From NCBI GenBank assembly GCA_016720685.1, contig JADKKC010000008.1, forward strand, positions 1 through 64,000: a stretch of 64,000 nt of DNA, in the 5' to 3' direction. Made by a program: the position numbers and the translations under genes. How positions within the stretch are numbered: position 1 is the stretch's first letter; the number at the start of each line of letters is the position of its first letter. The notes under the pieces are model-generated. The model did no database searches, was not told the DNA's origin, and worked only from the letters and a program-made list of their open reading frames with translations. The stretch comes from Zoogloea sp. (GTDB taxonomy: Bacteria > Pseudomonadota > Gammaproteobacteria > Burkholderiales > Rhodocyclaceae). This document shows positions 42,212 to 50,881 of the stretch, piece after piece.

Positions 42212-43807
42212 TCAGGGGGGGATGATCCGAGTGTCGATGACGTCCTTGGGGGTGGCATCGACGTCAATCACCCGGCCACCCAGCGGTAACAACTCATCGA
42301 TTCGGCTGTGGGGCCAGACCGGGAGTTTCTCCAGGGTACTCCGCAACCAGGCGTAGGGTTCCAGTCCATTGAGGCTGGCGGTGGCCAGCAGGCTCTGGAT
42401 GGCCGCGGCGCGCTGGCCTGCCCGTTCGGAGCCCACGAAGAGCCAATTGCGCCGGCCCAGGCAAATCGGCCGGATGGCGTTCTCAATGGGGTTATTGTCG
42501 ATGGGCAGCTGACCACTTTCCACATAGCGCAGGATCGCTGGCCAGCGTTTGAGGCTGTAATCGATGGCACGGGCCAGTCCCGTTCCATCGGCGGCCACTC
42601 TCCGTTTGGCGCACAACCAACTGTGCAAGTCACTCAGGCGCGGCAAGGCCTCCTGCTGGCGAAGGGCGAGACGCACCGCTGCGTCGGCATCGCGGGCTTG
42701 CGCCTCGATCGCGTACAGCTCGGCGATCTGCCGTAAGGCCTCTTCGGCCACAGGATGCGGGTGCGCAGCATGCAGATCGAAGAACTTGCGTCGGCAATGG
42801 GCAAGGCACGCCAGTTCCGTGACACCCTGCCGGAAGAGCTCCTTGTATCCCCCGTAGTCATCGACCATCAAGCGGCCTTGCCAGCCTTGCAGGAAATCCC
42901 GGGCATGTTGGCCGCTGCGGCTGGTTTGATAGTCGAAGACGACGATCGGTGCAGCCCCCTCCAGCTCATTGCTTCGATAGGCCCAGAGATAAGCCCGCCG
43001 GGTCTTGCCCTGGCCCGGATCCAGTTGCTGAACCGGGGTCTCATCGGCATGCAGCACCTGGCCCCGCTTGAGCAGTGTGCTCAGACGATCCACCAAGGGC
43101 TGCAGGGCCAGACCCAGCTGGCCCACCCACTGGGCCAGCGTGGAGCGGGCAATCGATGCCCCATGCCGTTCGCTGATCTTCTCGATGCGATAGAGCGGCA
43201 GGTGATCCAGATATTTCTGGATCAGAACCCAGGCATGCAGCCCCGGAGCCGCCAGACCCCCGTCGATAAGGCTGGCCGGTACGGGGGCGGCGGTGACAGT
43301 TTCGCAGCGCCGACAGGCGTATTGGGGACGGATGTGGCGATGGACAAAGAATCGGGCGGGCTCCACGTCCAGTTGTTCGCTGATGTCTTCGCCAATCTTC
43401 ACCAGCCCGGCACCGCATGCTCCGCACGTACAGGAGGCCGGTTCGTGGCGATGCTCGATCCGCGGCAACGCCGGCGGCAAGGGATGGCGGCCAGTGCGTT
43501 TGGCCTGGCGCGCAGGACGGGCCGCGCGCTGCTGTTCCAGTTCCGCCAGGATGGCGGCCTCGTCTTCGGCACGGCTGTCCAGGAACAGCTCACGCTGCTC
43601 GGCACCGAGCCCTTCACTCCTGGCGCCGAAACGGATCCGCCTGTGATGGGCCAACTCCAGCGTCAATTGCTGGATCTTCAACTCGCGCCGCTTGAGCTCG
43701 GCCTCGCGCTCGGCCAGCTGTGACTGCAAGGTGGCAATCTGTGCCTGCGCCCACTCCGGCAACAGTAGGCAAGGATCACCCCGGGAGGGTTCGGCGCAGC
43801 GGTTCAT
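42212..43807 (-). CDS. tnpC: IS66 transposase TnpC
   Basis: 531 residues, intact. It has an N-terminal coiled coil, the SCTCGACGAGLVKIGEDISE zinc-finger region, the HIRPQYACRRCETV motif and the DDE domain (GQVLHADETPVQQLDPGQG, LMVDDYGGYKELF, NPIENAIRPICLGRRNW). It catalyses transposition with TnpA and TnpB. Copy 2 at 58329 is a decayed version of the same protein. Confidence 0.9.
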   Translation of the reverse strand: MNRCAEPSRGDPCLLLPEWAQAQIATLQSQLAEREAELKRRELKIQQLTLELAHHRRIRFGARSEGLGAEQRELFLDSRAEDEAAILAELEQQRAARPARQAKRTGRHPLPPALPRIEHRHEPASCTCGACGAGLVKIGEDISEQLDVEPARFFVHRHIRPQYACRRCETVTAAPVPASLIDGGLAAPGLHAWVLIQKYLDHLPLYRIEKISERHGASIARSTLAQWVGQLGLALQPLVDRLSTLLKRGQVLHADETPVQQLDPGQGKTRRAYLWAYRSNELEGAAPIVVFDYQTSRSGQHARDFLQGWQGRLMVDDYGGYKELFRQGVTELACLAHCRRKFFDLHAAHPHPVAEEALRQIAELYAIEAQARDADAAVRLALRQQEALPRLSDLHSWLCAKRRVAADGTGLARAIDYSLKRWPAILRYVESGQLPIDNNPIENAIRPICLGRRNWLFVGSERAGQRAAAIQSLLATASLNGLEPYAWLRSTLEKLPVWPHSRIDELLPLGGRVIDVDATPKDVIDTRIIPP

Positions 43808-43874
43808 GCCCAGAATGATACCGTTCAGGTGTAAAAGCCTTTGTAAACACTGGATTCTTCAGGGATGTGTGGCC

Positions 43875-44213
43875 TCAGACCTGCCAGGCATCCTGCGGCT
43901 TGGCCTGGAGGCGACGCCAGTCGACGCCCTGGATGAGCCACTGCCATTCGGCCGCACTCAGCGTGCACACGGCATCCGTGCTGTGGGGCCAGGTGAAGCG
44001 CCCCTGATGCAGACGCCGGACACACAGCCAGACCCCGGTTCCATCCCAAACCAGCAACTTGATCCGGTTGCCGCTGCGGTTGCGAAAGGCATAGGCCGTT
44101 CCATCGCAGGGCGATCGCCCCAGGGCCTGCTGAATCTGCAGTGACAGACCGTCAATGCCCATCCGCATATCGACTGGCTCGACCGCCAGCCAGACCTGCT
44201 CGGGCTGAATCAT
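43875..44213 (-). CDS. tnpB: IS66 accessory protein TnpB
   Basis: 112 residues, intact IS66 Orf2 (WLAVEPVDMRMGIDGLSLQI; GTAYAFRNRSGNRIKLLVWD). Required with TnpC for IS66 movement. Its start overlaps the tnpA end by four bases. Nearly identical to 57923-58261. Confidence 0.9.
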   Translation of the reverse strand: MIQPEQVWLAVEPVDMRMGIDGLSLQIQQALGRSPCDGTAYAFRNRSGNRIKLLVWDGTGVWLCVRRLHQGRFTWPHSTDAVCTLSAAEWQWLIQGVDWRRLQAKPQDAWQV

Positions 44214-44526
44214 CGCAGCACCTCACGCAACCACTGCGCACAACTGGCCGACTCAGCGGCCGGCCAACTGATCTGAAACACCGCCTGGCCGCGGTGAATC
44301 TCGATCTGGATCTCCCCGAGGGCACCGCCTCCGGCAAGGCTACCGTCACCGGAACCAGGGTGGGTGGGCGGGGCAGGGCTGGCGCGTCCTCGCTACCGGC
44401 AGTGGGGGCTGGCATGCCCCACCACGAACCGCCTTGACCCATCGGCGCAGCAGATTGGCATTGAGCCGTTGGCCAGCGCCACCGCCGCCATCGAAACCCC
44501 AGGCTGCAGACAGGCGGCCACTACCT
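44210..44526 (-). pseudogene. tnpA: IS66 TnpA, C-terminal part (interrupted)
   Basis: VVAACLQPGVSMAAVALANG, followed by a one-base loss relative to the intact copy at 57537-57926. The gene's first ~24 codons lie at 47075-47141, beyond the IS3 insertion. Doubly inactivated. Confidence 0.75.
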
Positions 44527-44537
44527 GAGTGTAGTGG

Positions 44538-44756
44538 TCAAGTAATACCGGACACCTCGATAGGGTGCTGTACTGCGGTTTTCCGTTCATAGGCCGTGGG
44601 CGGCAGGTAACCCAGAGTCGAGTGCAAACGGACGTTGTTGTAGAACCCGACGATGTAATCAGTAATGTCGCGACGCGCCTCGGCGTGGTTGGCGTAGTCG
44701 TTTTGCCAGACCCGCTCTCTCTTCAGATTGAGGAAGAAGCGCTCCATGACGGCGTT
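44538..44756 (-). pseudogene. IS3 OrfB, C-terminal part
   Basis: NAVMERFFLNLKRERVWQND and IVGFYNNVRLHSTLGYLPP, the C-terminal end of the DDE domain with its catalytic Glu. Separated from the rest of OrfB (46046-46714) by IS110. Confidence 0.85.
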
Positions 44757-44769
44757 TGACGCTCCTATG

Positions 44770-45822
44770 TCAAGAAGGGTGGCTGGCGTCCCAAAGATCG
44801 GCCAGCAGCAATGGGTAAATTTCACGTGCAATGTAGCGCTTCAGGCAGCGCTGAATCTCTTTGTGCGACAAGCCTTCAGCGGTACGGCGGGCGACATACG
44901 CACGGGAGCGCTCCTCACTGCGCATGCGGACCATGGCAATCGTCCATAACGCATTGTTGGCGGCCCGATCGCCGCCGCGATTCAAGCGGTGCCGTACGGT
45001 TTTTCCAGAGGACGCCTGCAAGGGGCTGACGCCACAGAGCGCGGCGAAGGCCGCTTCGTTGTGCAGGCGCTCGGGATTGTCACCCGCCGTTATCATCAAT
45101 GTTGCGGCCGTCTGCGTACCGATGCCGAATTGCTGAAGCAAGCGCGCGGCAGCACGTTCGGTCAGCTGTTTCAGTGACCGGTCAAGTGACTTAATTTCGC
45201 AGGACAGGTGCGTCCAGCGCTTTGCTAACGTACGCAGCGCTTGGGCTAGTGCTTCGAATGCGGGGCCCTCTCCCAACAAGCGGATACGGCGGCATTCGGC
45301 CACGCACTCATCCGGGGATGTCTTGAGCAGCTTGGCCCGAACATCGTCAGGGGCGCTGACCAGGAGTGAGCGCAGTTGGTTGATGGTTTGTGTCCTCGCT
45401 TTGAGGGCGCTGCGGCGAGTCAATGCCAACGCGCGCAGGGCCTCCACCACACCGGTCTGGGATTTGGGAATTGCCAAAGCCTCGCCAGCAAGCACGGCCC
45501 GCGCGGCATTCTCCGCATCGGTTGGATCGCTCTTGCCCCGTAGCCGGCGGCGCGCCCGATTGGGCCGGTTCACCTCAACCACAGCGATACCATTGGCTGT
45601 CAGCAAGCGCGCCAATCCTGCACCGTAAGTGCCGGTGCCTTCTACTCCAGCACGCTGTAGACAGCCATAACTGCGCGCCCACGAGAGGAGCTGGGTATAG
45701 CCTTCGGAGTTGGTAGGGACAGACAAAGTGCCGAGAACCCGGCCGATGGCATCGATGACGACCCCAACATCGACATCCAGATGAGTATCGACGCCCAGAA
45801 CAACCTCAAGTTGAGCCTCCAT
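44770..45822 (-). CDS. IS110-family DEDD transposase
   Basis: 350 residues, intact. N-terminal RuvC-like DEDD domain (VVLGVDTHLDVDVGVV; AGVEGTGTYGAGLARLL; GKSDPTDAENAARAVL). C-terminal Tnp_20 domain with ALCGVSPLQASSGKTVRHRL, carrying the conserved Ser. Guided by its bridge RNA, it recombines the donor circle into a target. Confidence 0.9.
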   Translation of the reverse strand: MEAQLEVVLGVDTHLDVDVGVVIDAIGRVLGTLSVPTNSEGYTQLLSWARSYGCLQRAGVEGTGTYGAGLARLLTANGIAVVEVNRPNRARRRLRGKSDPTDAENAARAVLAGEALAIPKSQTGVVEALRALALTRRSALKARTQTINQLRSLLVSAPDDVRAKLLKTSPDECVAECRRIRLLGEGPAFEALAQALRTLAKRWTHLSCEIKSLDRSLKQLTERAAARLLQQFGIGTQTAATLMITAGDNPERLHNEAAFAALCGVSPLQASSGKTVRHRLNRGGDRAANNALWTIAMVRMRSEERSRAYVARRTAEGLSHKEIQRCLKRYIAREIYPLLLADLWDASHPS

Positions 45823-46045
45823 GATGGACTCCTTTGCTCGACGAAACTGGCAAAGTCGCTGCCAATCCGAGCGCCGGACAGGACACTCACGGTGCAGTAC
45901 AAAGCTCCTATTAGGTCACTGGCGAACGGCCCGGCAACGCACGGGGAACGCCGCAGCCTGGCCGACAGGTCAACGCAAAGGCAGACTGGCCAATCCCAGC
46001 ACGGGTCAGGCCAGGCTGGACGTTCGGCACCATCTTAGAATGAGT
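45823..46045 (-). ncRNA. Probable IS110 bridge RNA region
   Basis: Non-coding 5' part of the IS110 element, about 220 bp upstream of the transposase on the same strand. In characterised IS110 elements this segment encodes the bridge RNA with donor- and target-binding loops. I assign it by position only and did not resolve the loops. Confidence 0.4.
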
Positions 46046-46714
46046 GTCCCAGCAGTTGCCCTTGCGACTCATGCTGCCCGTCAAGCCATGACGGCTCAGC
46101 AAGGCACGGTGGGCTTCGCTGGCGTACTGACTGCCACGGTCGGAATGCACGATCAGGCCCGCCGGCGGTTGGCGCTGCGTAATGGCCATCTGCAAGGCCG
46201 AGCACACCAGTTCGGCAGGCATGTTCGGCGCCATGGCCCAGCCGACAATTTTGCGCGAGTACAGATCCAGCACCGCCGCCAGGTACAGCCAGCCACTGCG
46301 CGTGCGGATGTAGGTGATGTCCGAGACCCAGGCTGCATTGGCCGTGGCCGGAGTGAAGTGCCGGTTCAGAACATTGTCGGCAATGGGCAAGCCGTGGCGG
46401 CTGTCGGTGGTGTGAATGAATTTGCGCCGCCATACCGGACGTAGCCCATTGATACGCATGAGGGTTCGTATTCGGTACCGCCCCACGCGAAGCCCCTGCG
46501 CATGCAGGACGGCCCGCAGGCGCCGGCTGCCGTAACAGCGTCCGGAGGCGGTGAAGGCGGCGCGCAGGTGGGTGCTGGTTGGGCAAACCCTGGCGGGTTC
46601 GCCCCTGCGTGAGCAGGCGGCGTAGAAGCCCGAACGACTCACGCCCAGCAACCGGCACAGCAATGCGGTGTTGTCGGCCTTCTCTTGCAACTGAGCGATG
46701 CACCGGTAGGTCAT
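46046..46714 (-). pseudogene. IS3 OrfB, N-terminal part
   Basis: CIAQLQEKADNTALLCRLLG, ANAAWVSDITYIRTRSGWLY (first Asp), and LIVHSDRGSQYASEAHRALL (second Asp), ending in GNCWD where IS110 enters. Overlaps orfA by four bases. Confidence 0.85.
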
Positions 46715-47037
46715 TTCAGTTCGCGGGCAAAGAAGGCCGACGCTTTTTTCAGCAGGTCATTGTCCTGGCGAAGCTGCCGATTCTCCGCCTCGAGCTGGCG
46801 AATGCGTTGCTGTTCAGCCGTCAGCGGCTTGCCGATGCCTGCCTGTCCGCTTTGCTCCGCATCGAGTTGCGCCAGCCAGCGGCGCACCGCGGTCTCTCCC
46901 AGACCCATGTCGCGGCACACCTGGCCGACGCTCAGGCCTTGGTCCCTGATCATCTGGACGACTTGCAGCTTGAAGCTCGCATCGAACGCCCGGCGTTTCT
47001 GTTTCATCAATTTCTCCTCTACGGGTGGATCATCCAC
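46711..47037 (-). CDS. IS3 OrfA
   Basis: 108 residues: RRAFDASFKLQVVQMIRDQG and GLGETAVRRWLAQLDAEQSG form the helix-turn-helix, and IRQLEAENRQLRQDNDLLKK the leucine-zipper-like tail. Intact, although OrfB is split. Confidence 0.85.
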   Translation of the reverse strand: MDDPPVEEKLMKQKRRAFDASFKLQVVQMIRDQGLSVGQVCRDMGLGETAVRRWLAQLDAEQSGQAGIGKPLTAEQQRIRQLEAENRQLRQDNDLLKKASAFFARELK

Positions 47038-47074
47038 CCATCGAGGTGTCCGAGGAAATTAGACCACTACAGAG

Positions 47075-47141
47075 TCTTGAAATCATCCGGATAGGTTCGA
47101 CGATGACGGCCCAGAGGCGCTTTAACGAGATTCATGTACAT
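47075..47141 (-). pseudogene. tnpA: IS66 TnpA, N-terminal codons
   Basis: MNLVKAPLGRHRRTYPDDF, identical in order to the start of the intact tnpA at 57537. Cut off by the IS3 element. Confidence 0.75.
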
Positions 47142-47218
47142 GTGTCCACCTGATTTGCGTGGACACCATGCTCATCATCAACGCCAACCCGCGCAAGGTG
47201 GACCGGTTGGACGCTTAC

Positions 47219-47741
47219 GGTGGTGCCCATCGTCACCAACTTTGCCCCAAGGCAATGGGTGCCCGCCGCCTTTGGCCTGATCCCGAGCTGGGCGAAGGAT
47301 ACGAAGATCGTGCGCTCTACCTACAACGCACGTTCGGAGACCGTCGGGGAGAAACCTTCGTTTCGGGATGCGTGGAAGCGTGGGCAGCTGTGCATCATCC
47401 CGGCAGAGGTGCTGTTTGAACCCTGCTATGAGACAGGGAAAGCCGTGCGCTGGGCGATCCGTCGTGCAGACGGAAAGCCGATGGGGATCGCTGGGCTGTG
47501 GGAACGCAAGTTAGGTGAAACCGGTCAGCCCACATGGTCCATGACCATGCTGACAATCAATGCCGACAACGATCCAGTCTTTATGCGGTTCCACAAACCC
47601 GAGGACGAGAAACGCTCTGTGGTGATCCTGCCCGACGATGCGTGGGGAGACTGGCTGCGGGCCAAGTCGGAGAACACAGCAAGAGCGTTACTGCGGGGCT
47701 TCGATGTAGAGGGGTTTGTGACGGAGGCTGCGCCACGCTGA
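47219..47741 (+). pseudogene. SRAP/YedK peptidase, 3' fragment
   Basis: VPIVTNFAPRQWVPAAFGL, YNARSETVGEKPSFRDAW, RCIIPA-type segment (GQLCIIPAEVLFEPCYE) and MRFHKPEDEKRSVVILPDDA with the conserved His. It continues the 42078 fragment in frame once IS66 and one target duplication are removed. Excision of the element would restore a full ~207-codon gene. Confidence 0.85.
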
Positions 47742-47780
47742 GTAGTACGAGAAGGTTCTTTTAAATGAACTGTTGACGAA

Positions 47781-48023
47781 CTACGGCAGCAAAAGAATGT
47801 GAACATTGACCTGCAAGGCGTTTGCGAGACGCTCGATGTTGTCGAGGGAAATGTTCCGCGCGTGACGTTCAACGTGTGCGACGAAAGTACGGTGTAGGCC
47901 TGCCTCCAGCGCTAGATCCTCCTGAGACCAGCCTTTCTCCCTGCGCAGCCGAACAATATTCGTGGCAAGAAGTTCTCGCGCTGACGGAGGCCTTGAAAGT
48001 AATGACGCTTCGCTGAGAGACAT
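47781..48023 (-). CDS. XRE-family regulator
   Basis: An 80-residue helix-turn-helix protein (LRREKGWSQEDLALEAGLHR; FVAHVERHARNISLDNIERL). It resembles controller proteins of restriction-modification systems and small phage repressors. No restriction enzyme is adjacent. It is divergent from the gene at 48189. Confidence 0.8.
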   Translation of the reverse strand: MSLSEASLLSRPPSARELLATNIVRLRREKGWSQEDLALEAGLHRTFVAHVERHARNISLDNIERLANALQVNVHILLLP

Positions 48024-48188
48024 ACCCTCAGTCTCTCGGAGCCGAGCTTTTACGTCAGCCGCGTTTAAGTCACAATACAGACTTTTCCTTAACTCCAGCT
48101 CTCGCTGTATGTCTAGGATTAAAGCTGCTCACCAACACGAAACTATTGGGTGACAGGCTCCCCGTAACTTCTGAAAGTCTCGAACCAC

Positions 48189-48617
48189 ATGTTTATCACT
48201 GACGTAACTGCTCACCATCCCTTCATGTCTAAACTTGCCGGCAAGGGCAAGGATGCCTGGAAAGTGGTGACGCTTTCCATGCCAAAAGAATGGTTTTACG
48301 TAAGCTATTCCGTCACGACGCCAAGCGGGGAGCATACTGAGACAGCGCTCATCACCCATCCCGCTGGCGAACTGATCTCAGTTCTGGCGAGTGAGAGTGA
48401 AGGTGTGTCAGTCGCAGGAGTCCAGCTTGTAAGTCCGCCATATTTGAACCGCTCCAAGCGTTGGAAGATGGAGCCACTGGTGCGGCTCTGGAAGAAGCCG
48501 TCTGATCCGTTGGCTAGTGTTTACGAGGTCGAAGGCGGGAAACGGTATTGCACTGCCTATGGGAAGTGGGATATCTCCGAGTATGAGTTCTGTAGGGAAT
48601 TTCCTCTAACCTGTTAA
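48189..48617 (+). CDS. Hypothetical protein
   Basis: 142 residues, no family recognised. A mix of strands and aromatic residues (KVVTLSMPKEWFYVSYSVTT; YCTAYGKWDISEYEF). No signal peptide or membrane segment was seen. Lower GC than its neighbours. It might be part of a small cassette with the XRE regulator. Confidence 0.45.
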   Translation: MFITDVTAHHPFMSKLAGKGKDAWKVVTLSMPKEWFYVSYSVTTPSGEHTETALITHPAGELISVLASESEGVSVAGVQLVSPPYLNRSKRWKMEPLVRLWKKPSDPLASVYEVEGGKRYCTAYGKWDISEYEFCREFPLTC

Positions 48618-48750
48618 TCCTTCCTGAATCCGTGACCCACCCCGTCCAATCCCATGACTGTCACGGGTTTTCGACGTCTCTTACCTCACCCGGTGGGTTA
48701 GGCCGGCGAGCCTTTGAGGTAATGGCGGCCTTGCCCATGTTACCGCCGCC

Positions 48751-50690
48751 ATGCCCGACTTTCGAATCAAGTGCCTGCCCTACAACCTGACGGCAAATGC
48801 CGGATTGTCGCTGGTGGGGCAATACCTCAAGCCCTTTGCGCAGATCGTTCATGGCGCAGGACGACGTTAACGAGCGCCTCCTGGCGCGCGCCAAGCCCAC
48901 CTGTCCGCCGGCCATCTGGCGCTGCACTTAGATGTCTTCACCGCTCGACAACAGCGACACGAAGAAGAAAGGGGTGGAGCGCACCTACATGGGCTTCGAC
49001 GGCTATGCACCGATTGCCGACTATCTGGCCGAAGAAGGCAACTGCCTCGGGCTGGAACTACGTCTTGGCACTCAGCTTAGAGCATGTTCTGAACGATGTT
49101 CGTGGCATCAGCCAAGTGGGACAACATGAGGCAGGCAAAGGCCAGATAGTGCAACCCGGCCATGGTTTCGGGCAAACGCTGGTAATCGCGGGCCAGGCGG
49201 CGGAACCGGGCCGCGTCGCCGAAGCTGCGTTCGACTACCCAGCGCCGCGTTGGCGGGATTCTGGCCGGTGTAACCCTGATCGACGTAGGCTAGAGTTACC
49301 TCCTGATTGCTCACTTCCTGTATCCCCTGGGCCAACTGGCTGACCTGATCTGATCCCGATCCTGTTCGTTGGCCGGCGTGACGTGCAGCGCAAGCAGGTG
49401 CCTAACGTATCGACGGCCAGATGGACTTTCGAGCCTTTCTTGTGCTTTGCCCCGTCGTAGCCGGCCCGGGCACCGCTGGTGGGAGTCGATTGCAGCGTCC
49501 GGCTGTCCAGAATGGCGGCCGAGGGATGGGGTGTGCGCCCATCGGCCAGGCGGAGCAGCATGGGCAAGTCGTGCACGATGGCCTCGAAACAGCCGGCCTT
49601 GAACCTGCGCTGCATCTGCTGATGCACGCGCAACCAGGGCGGCAGGTCGTTGGGCAGCATCCGCCACGGACAGCCTGTGCGCACGACATAGCGAAGCGCA
49701 TTGAACACTTCGCGCAGATCGTGCCGGCGCTGGCCGGCATCGAGCGGAAAGAGGATCATATAATGTGCGACGAACGCCCATTCTTCGTCGCTGACATCGG
49801 TGGGGTCGGGTTTGCGGTTGGCCATAGCCAGCGAATCTTAAGGCGATGGCATGGTTCAGAACATGCTCTAGGCCTGCGAGATGCCGGATTTCCTGTGCCG
49901 CCTGCTTCCGCTCGCGCCCGGGCGGTGAACGCTCTGCCGCTCCTTGTCCGCACCGACTCTGGCTTCGATGGTGCCGCCCTCTTCGTGACTCTGGCCGCGG
50001 CCCGCGCGGGGGAGCCTGTGGATTGGCGGATCAAGTGGAACCCGCTCCGTTTCAAGGTGGGCGCCCGTCACCAGCGTCTCGACGCAGACTCCGTCTAGGA
50101 GCACCTCAGCCCCGGCGAGCGCAAAGCGTACGTTGCTTAATTCCACACCGGAAAATGCGCGGAGTGACGCATTTGATTGAGCGCACCATCGACCGCGACG
50201 GCCAGATGCTGCTGATACCCAAGCTCGAGATCGAAGGCTGGCTCACCAGCCTCGAGCTGCCCGTCGCCCAGACCGTCGCGCTGTACCAGGCGAACGGCAC
50301 CAATGAGCAGTTTCATTCCGAGTTCAACACAGATCTCGACCTGGAGCGCCCGCCTTCGGACAAATTCGCCACCAACGATCTGGTGCTGTCCTTGGCCATG
50401 CTGGCCTTCAATATTCTGTGCTCCATCGGCCAGGCGACCTTGATCGAGCCCGACAGCCCGTTTCGTCATCCGGCTAAGAGGCGGCGCCTGCGTACAGTGA
50501 TGCAGGAGATTATTGGCATTGTTGCGCGCGTCATCGCGCATGCCCGGCTTCGCCCCCCTTGGGCAGGGTTCAGCGCCGTGCCGCCTTCAGCGTCTTCGAG
50601 CGTCACTACCAGACCCTGCTCCAGTGCTTCGGCTCCCTGCCACGTGTGTTCATTCGATGCCGCCAGGTAGGCATTTCGCTAAGCTCTGCG
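48751..50690 (+). pseudogene. IS1380-family transposase, interrupted and frameshifted
   Basis: Starts MPDFRIKCLPYNLTANAGLS, continues as TYMGFDGYAPIADYLAEEGN, is split by an IS5 element (49078-49870), then resumes as LPLLVRTDSGFDGAALFVTL and ends with NGTNEQFHSEFNTDLDLERP and KFATNDLVLSLAMLAFNIL. Several frameshifts and stops. All segments are in the order of IS1380 transposases. Confidence 0.8.
49078..49870 (-). mobile_element. IS5-family element within IS1380
   Basis: Inverted ends TAGAGCATGTTCTGAAC (49078) and its complement ending at 49870. The transposase (start 49825) reads KPDPTDVSDEEWAFVAHYMI, GCPWRMLPNDLPPWLRVHQQ and GYDGAKHKKGSKVHLAVD, then loses its frame at least twice, so the element is defective. 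Confidence 0.8.
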
Positions 50691-50737
50691 GACAGACAGA
50701 CAGGCGCCAAAGTAGTGATCGCGGACTCACGCTTAAT

Positions 50738-50751
50738 TTTAGGCGCCTAAA
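50738..50751. repeat. Palindrome TTTAGGCGCCTAAA, copy 2
   Basis: Same 14 bp as at 39042. The following ~45 bp (TTTTCTAAGGCGG...) also resemble 39056-39100. Lies just after the dead IS1380. Confidence 0.8.
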
Positions 50752-50828
50752 TTTTCTAAGGCGGAGACGTCCAAGAGTACGAAGGCATGAAATTGCTCGC
50801 AACCCCCAAACCGCCTCGTCTGAATTTC

Positions 50829-50864
50829 AGTGGGTGTAGTTTAGGCGCCTAAACTACACCCACT
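50829..50864. promoter_or_regulatory. 36-bp perfect palindrome near parB (candidate parS)
   Basis: Each half is AGTGGGTGTAGTTTAGGC; the centre is TTTAGGCGCCTAAA. It starts 18 bp beyond the parB stop. ParB-type partition proteins load on palindromic parS sites close to parAB, so this is a good centromere candidate. A terminator is less likely because no T-run follows in either direction. Confidence 0.55.
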
Positions 50865-50881
50865 CGGCACAACAACATGCA

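Larger units (their letters stand above)
44757..46045 (-). mobile_element. IS110-family element inside IS3 orfB
   Basis: Interrupts the IS3 OrfB between GNCWD and NAVMERFF. The boundaries are placed by restoring that junction. There are no inverted repeats, as expected for IS110. The ~220-bp non-coding stretch upstream of its gene (45823-46045) is where IS110 elements encode their bridge (guide) RNA. Confidence 0.75.
44530..47071 (-). mobile_element. IS3-family element inside IS66 tnpA
   Basis: Terminal repeats TGTAGTGGTCAAGTAATACC at the left and, inverted, TGTAGTGGTCTAATTTCCTC at the right. A 3-bp duplication GAG is at 44527-44529 and 47072-47074. The element is itself interrupted by IS110. 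Confidence 0.85.
42181..47218 (-). mobile_element. IS66-family element (copy 1) with nested IS3 and IS110
   Basis: Ends GTAAGCGTCCAACCGG (42181) and its inverse CCGGTTGGACGCTTAC (ending 47218). An exact 8-bp target duplication GGTGGTGC lies at 42173-42180 and 47219-47226, the size typical of IS66. It holds tnpC, tnpB and a tnpA split by IS3 (44530-47071). Confidence 0.95.

Noticed and set aside
50829..50864. Terminator for parB
   Set aside because: No T-run follows the stem in either direction, and the core recurs at two places away from gene ends.
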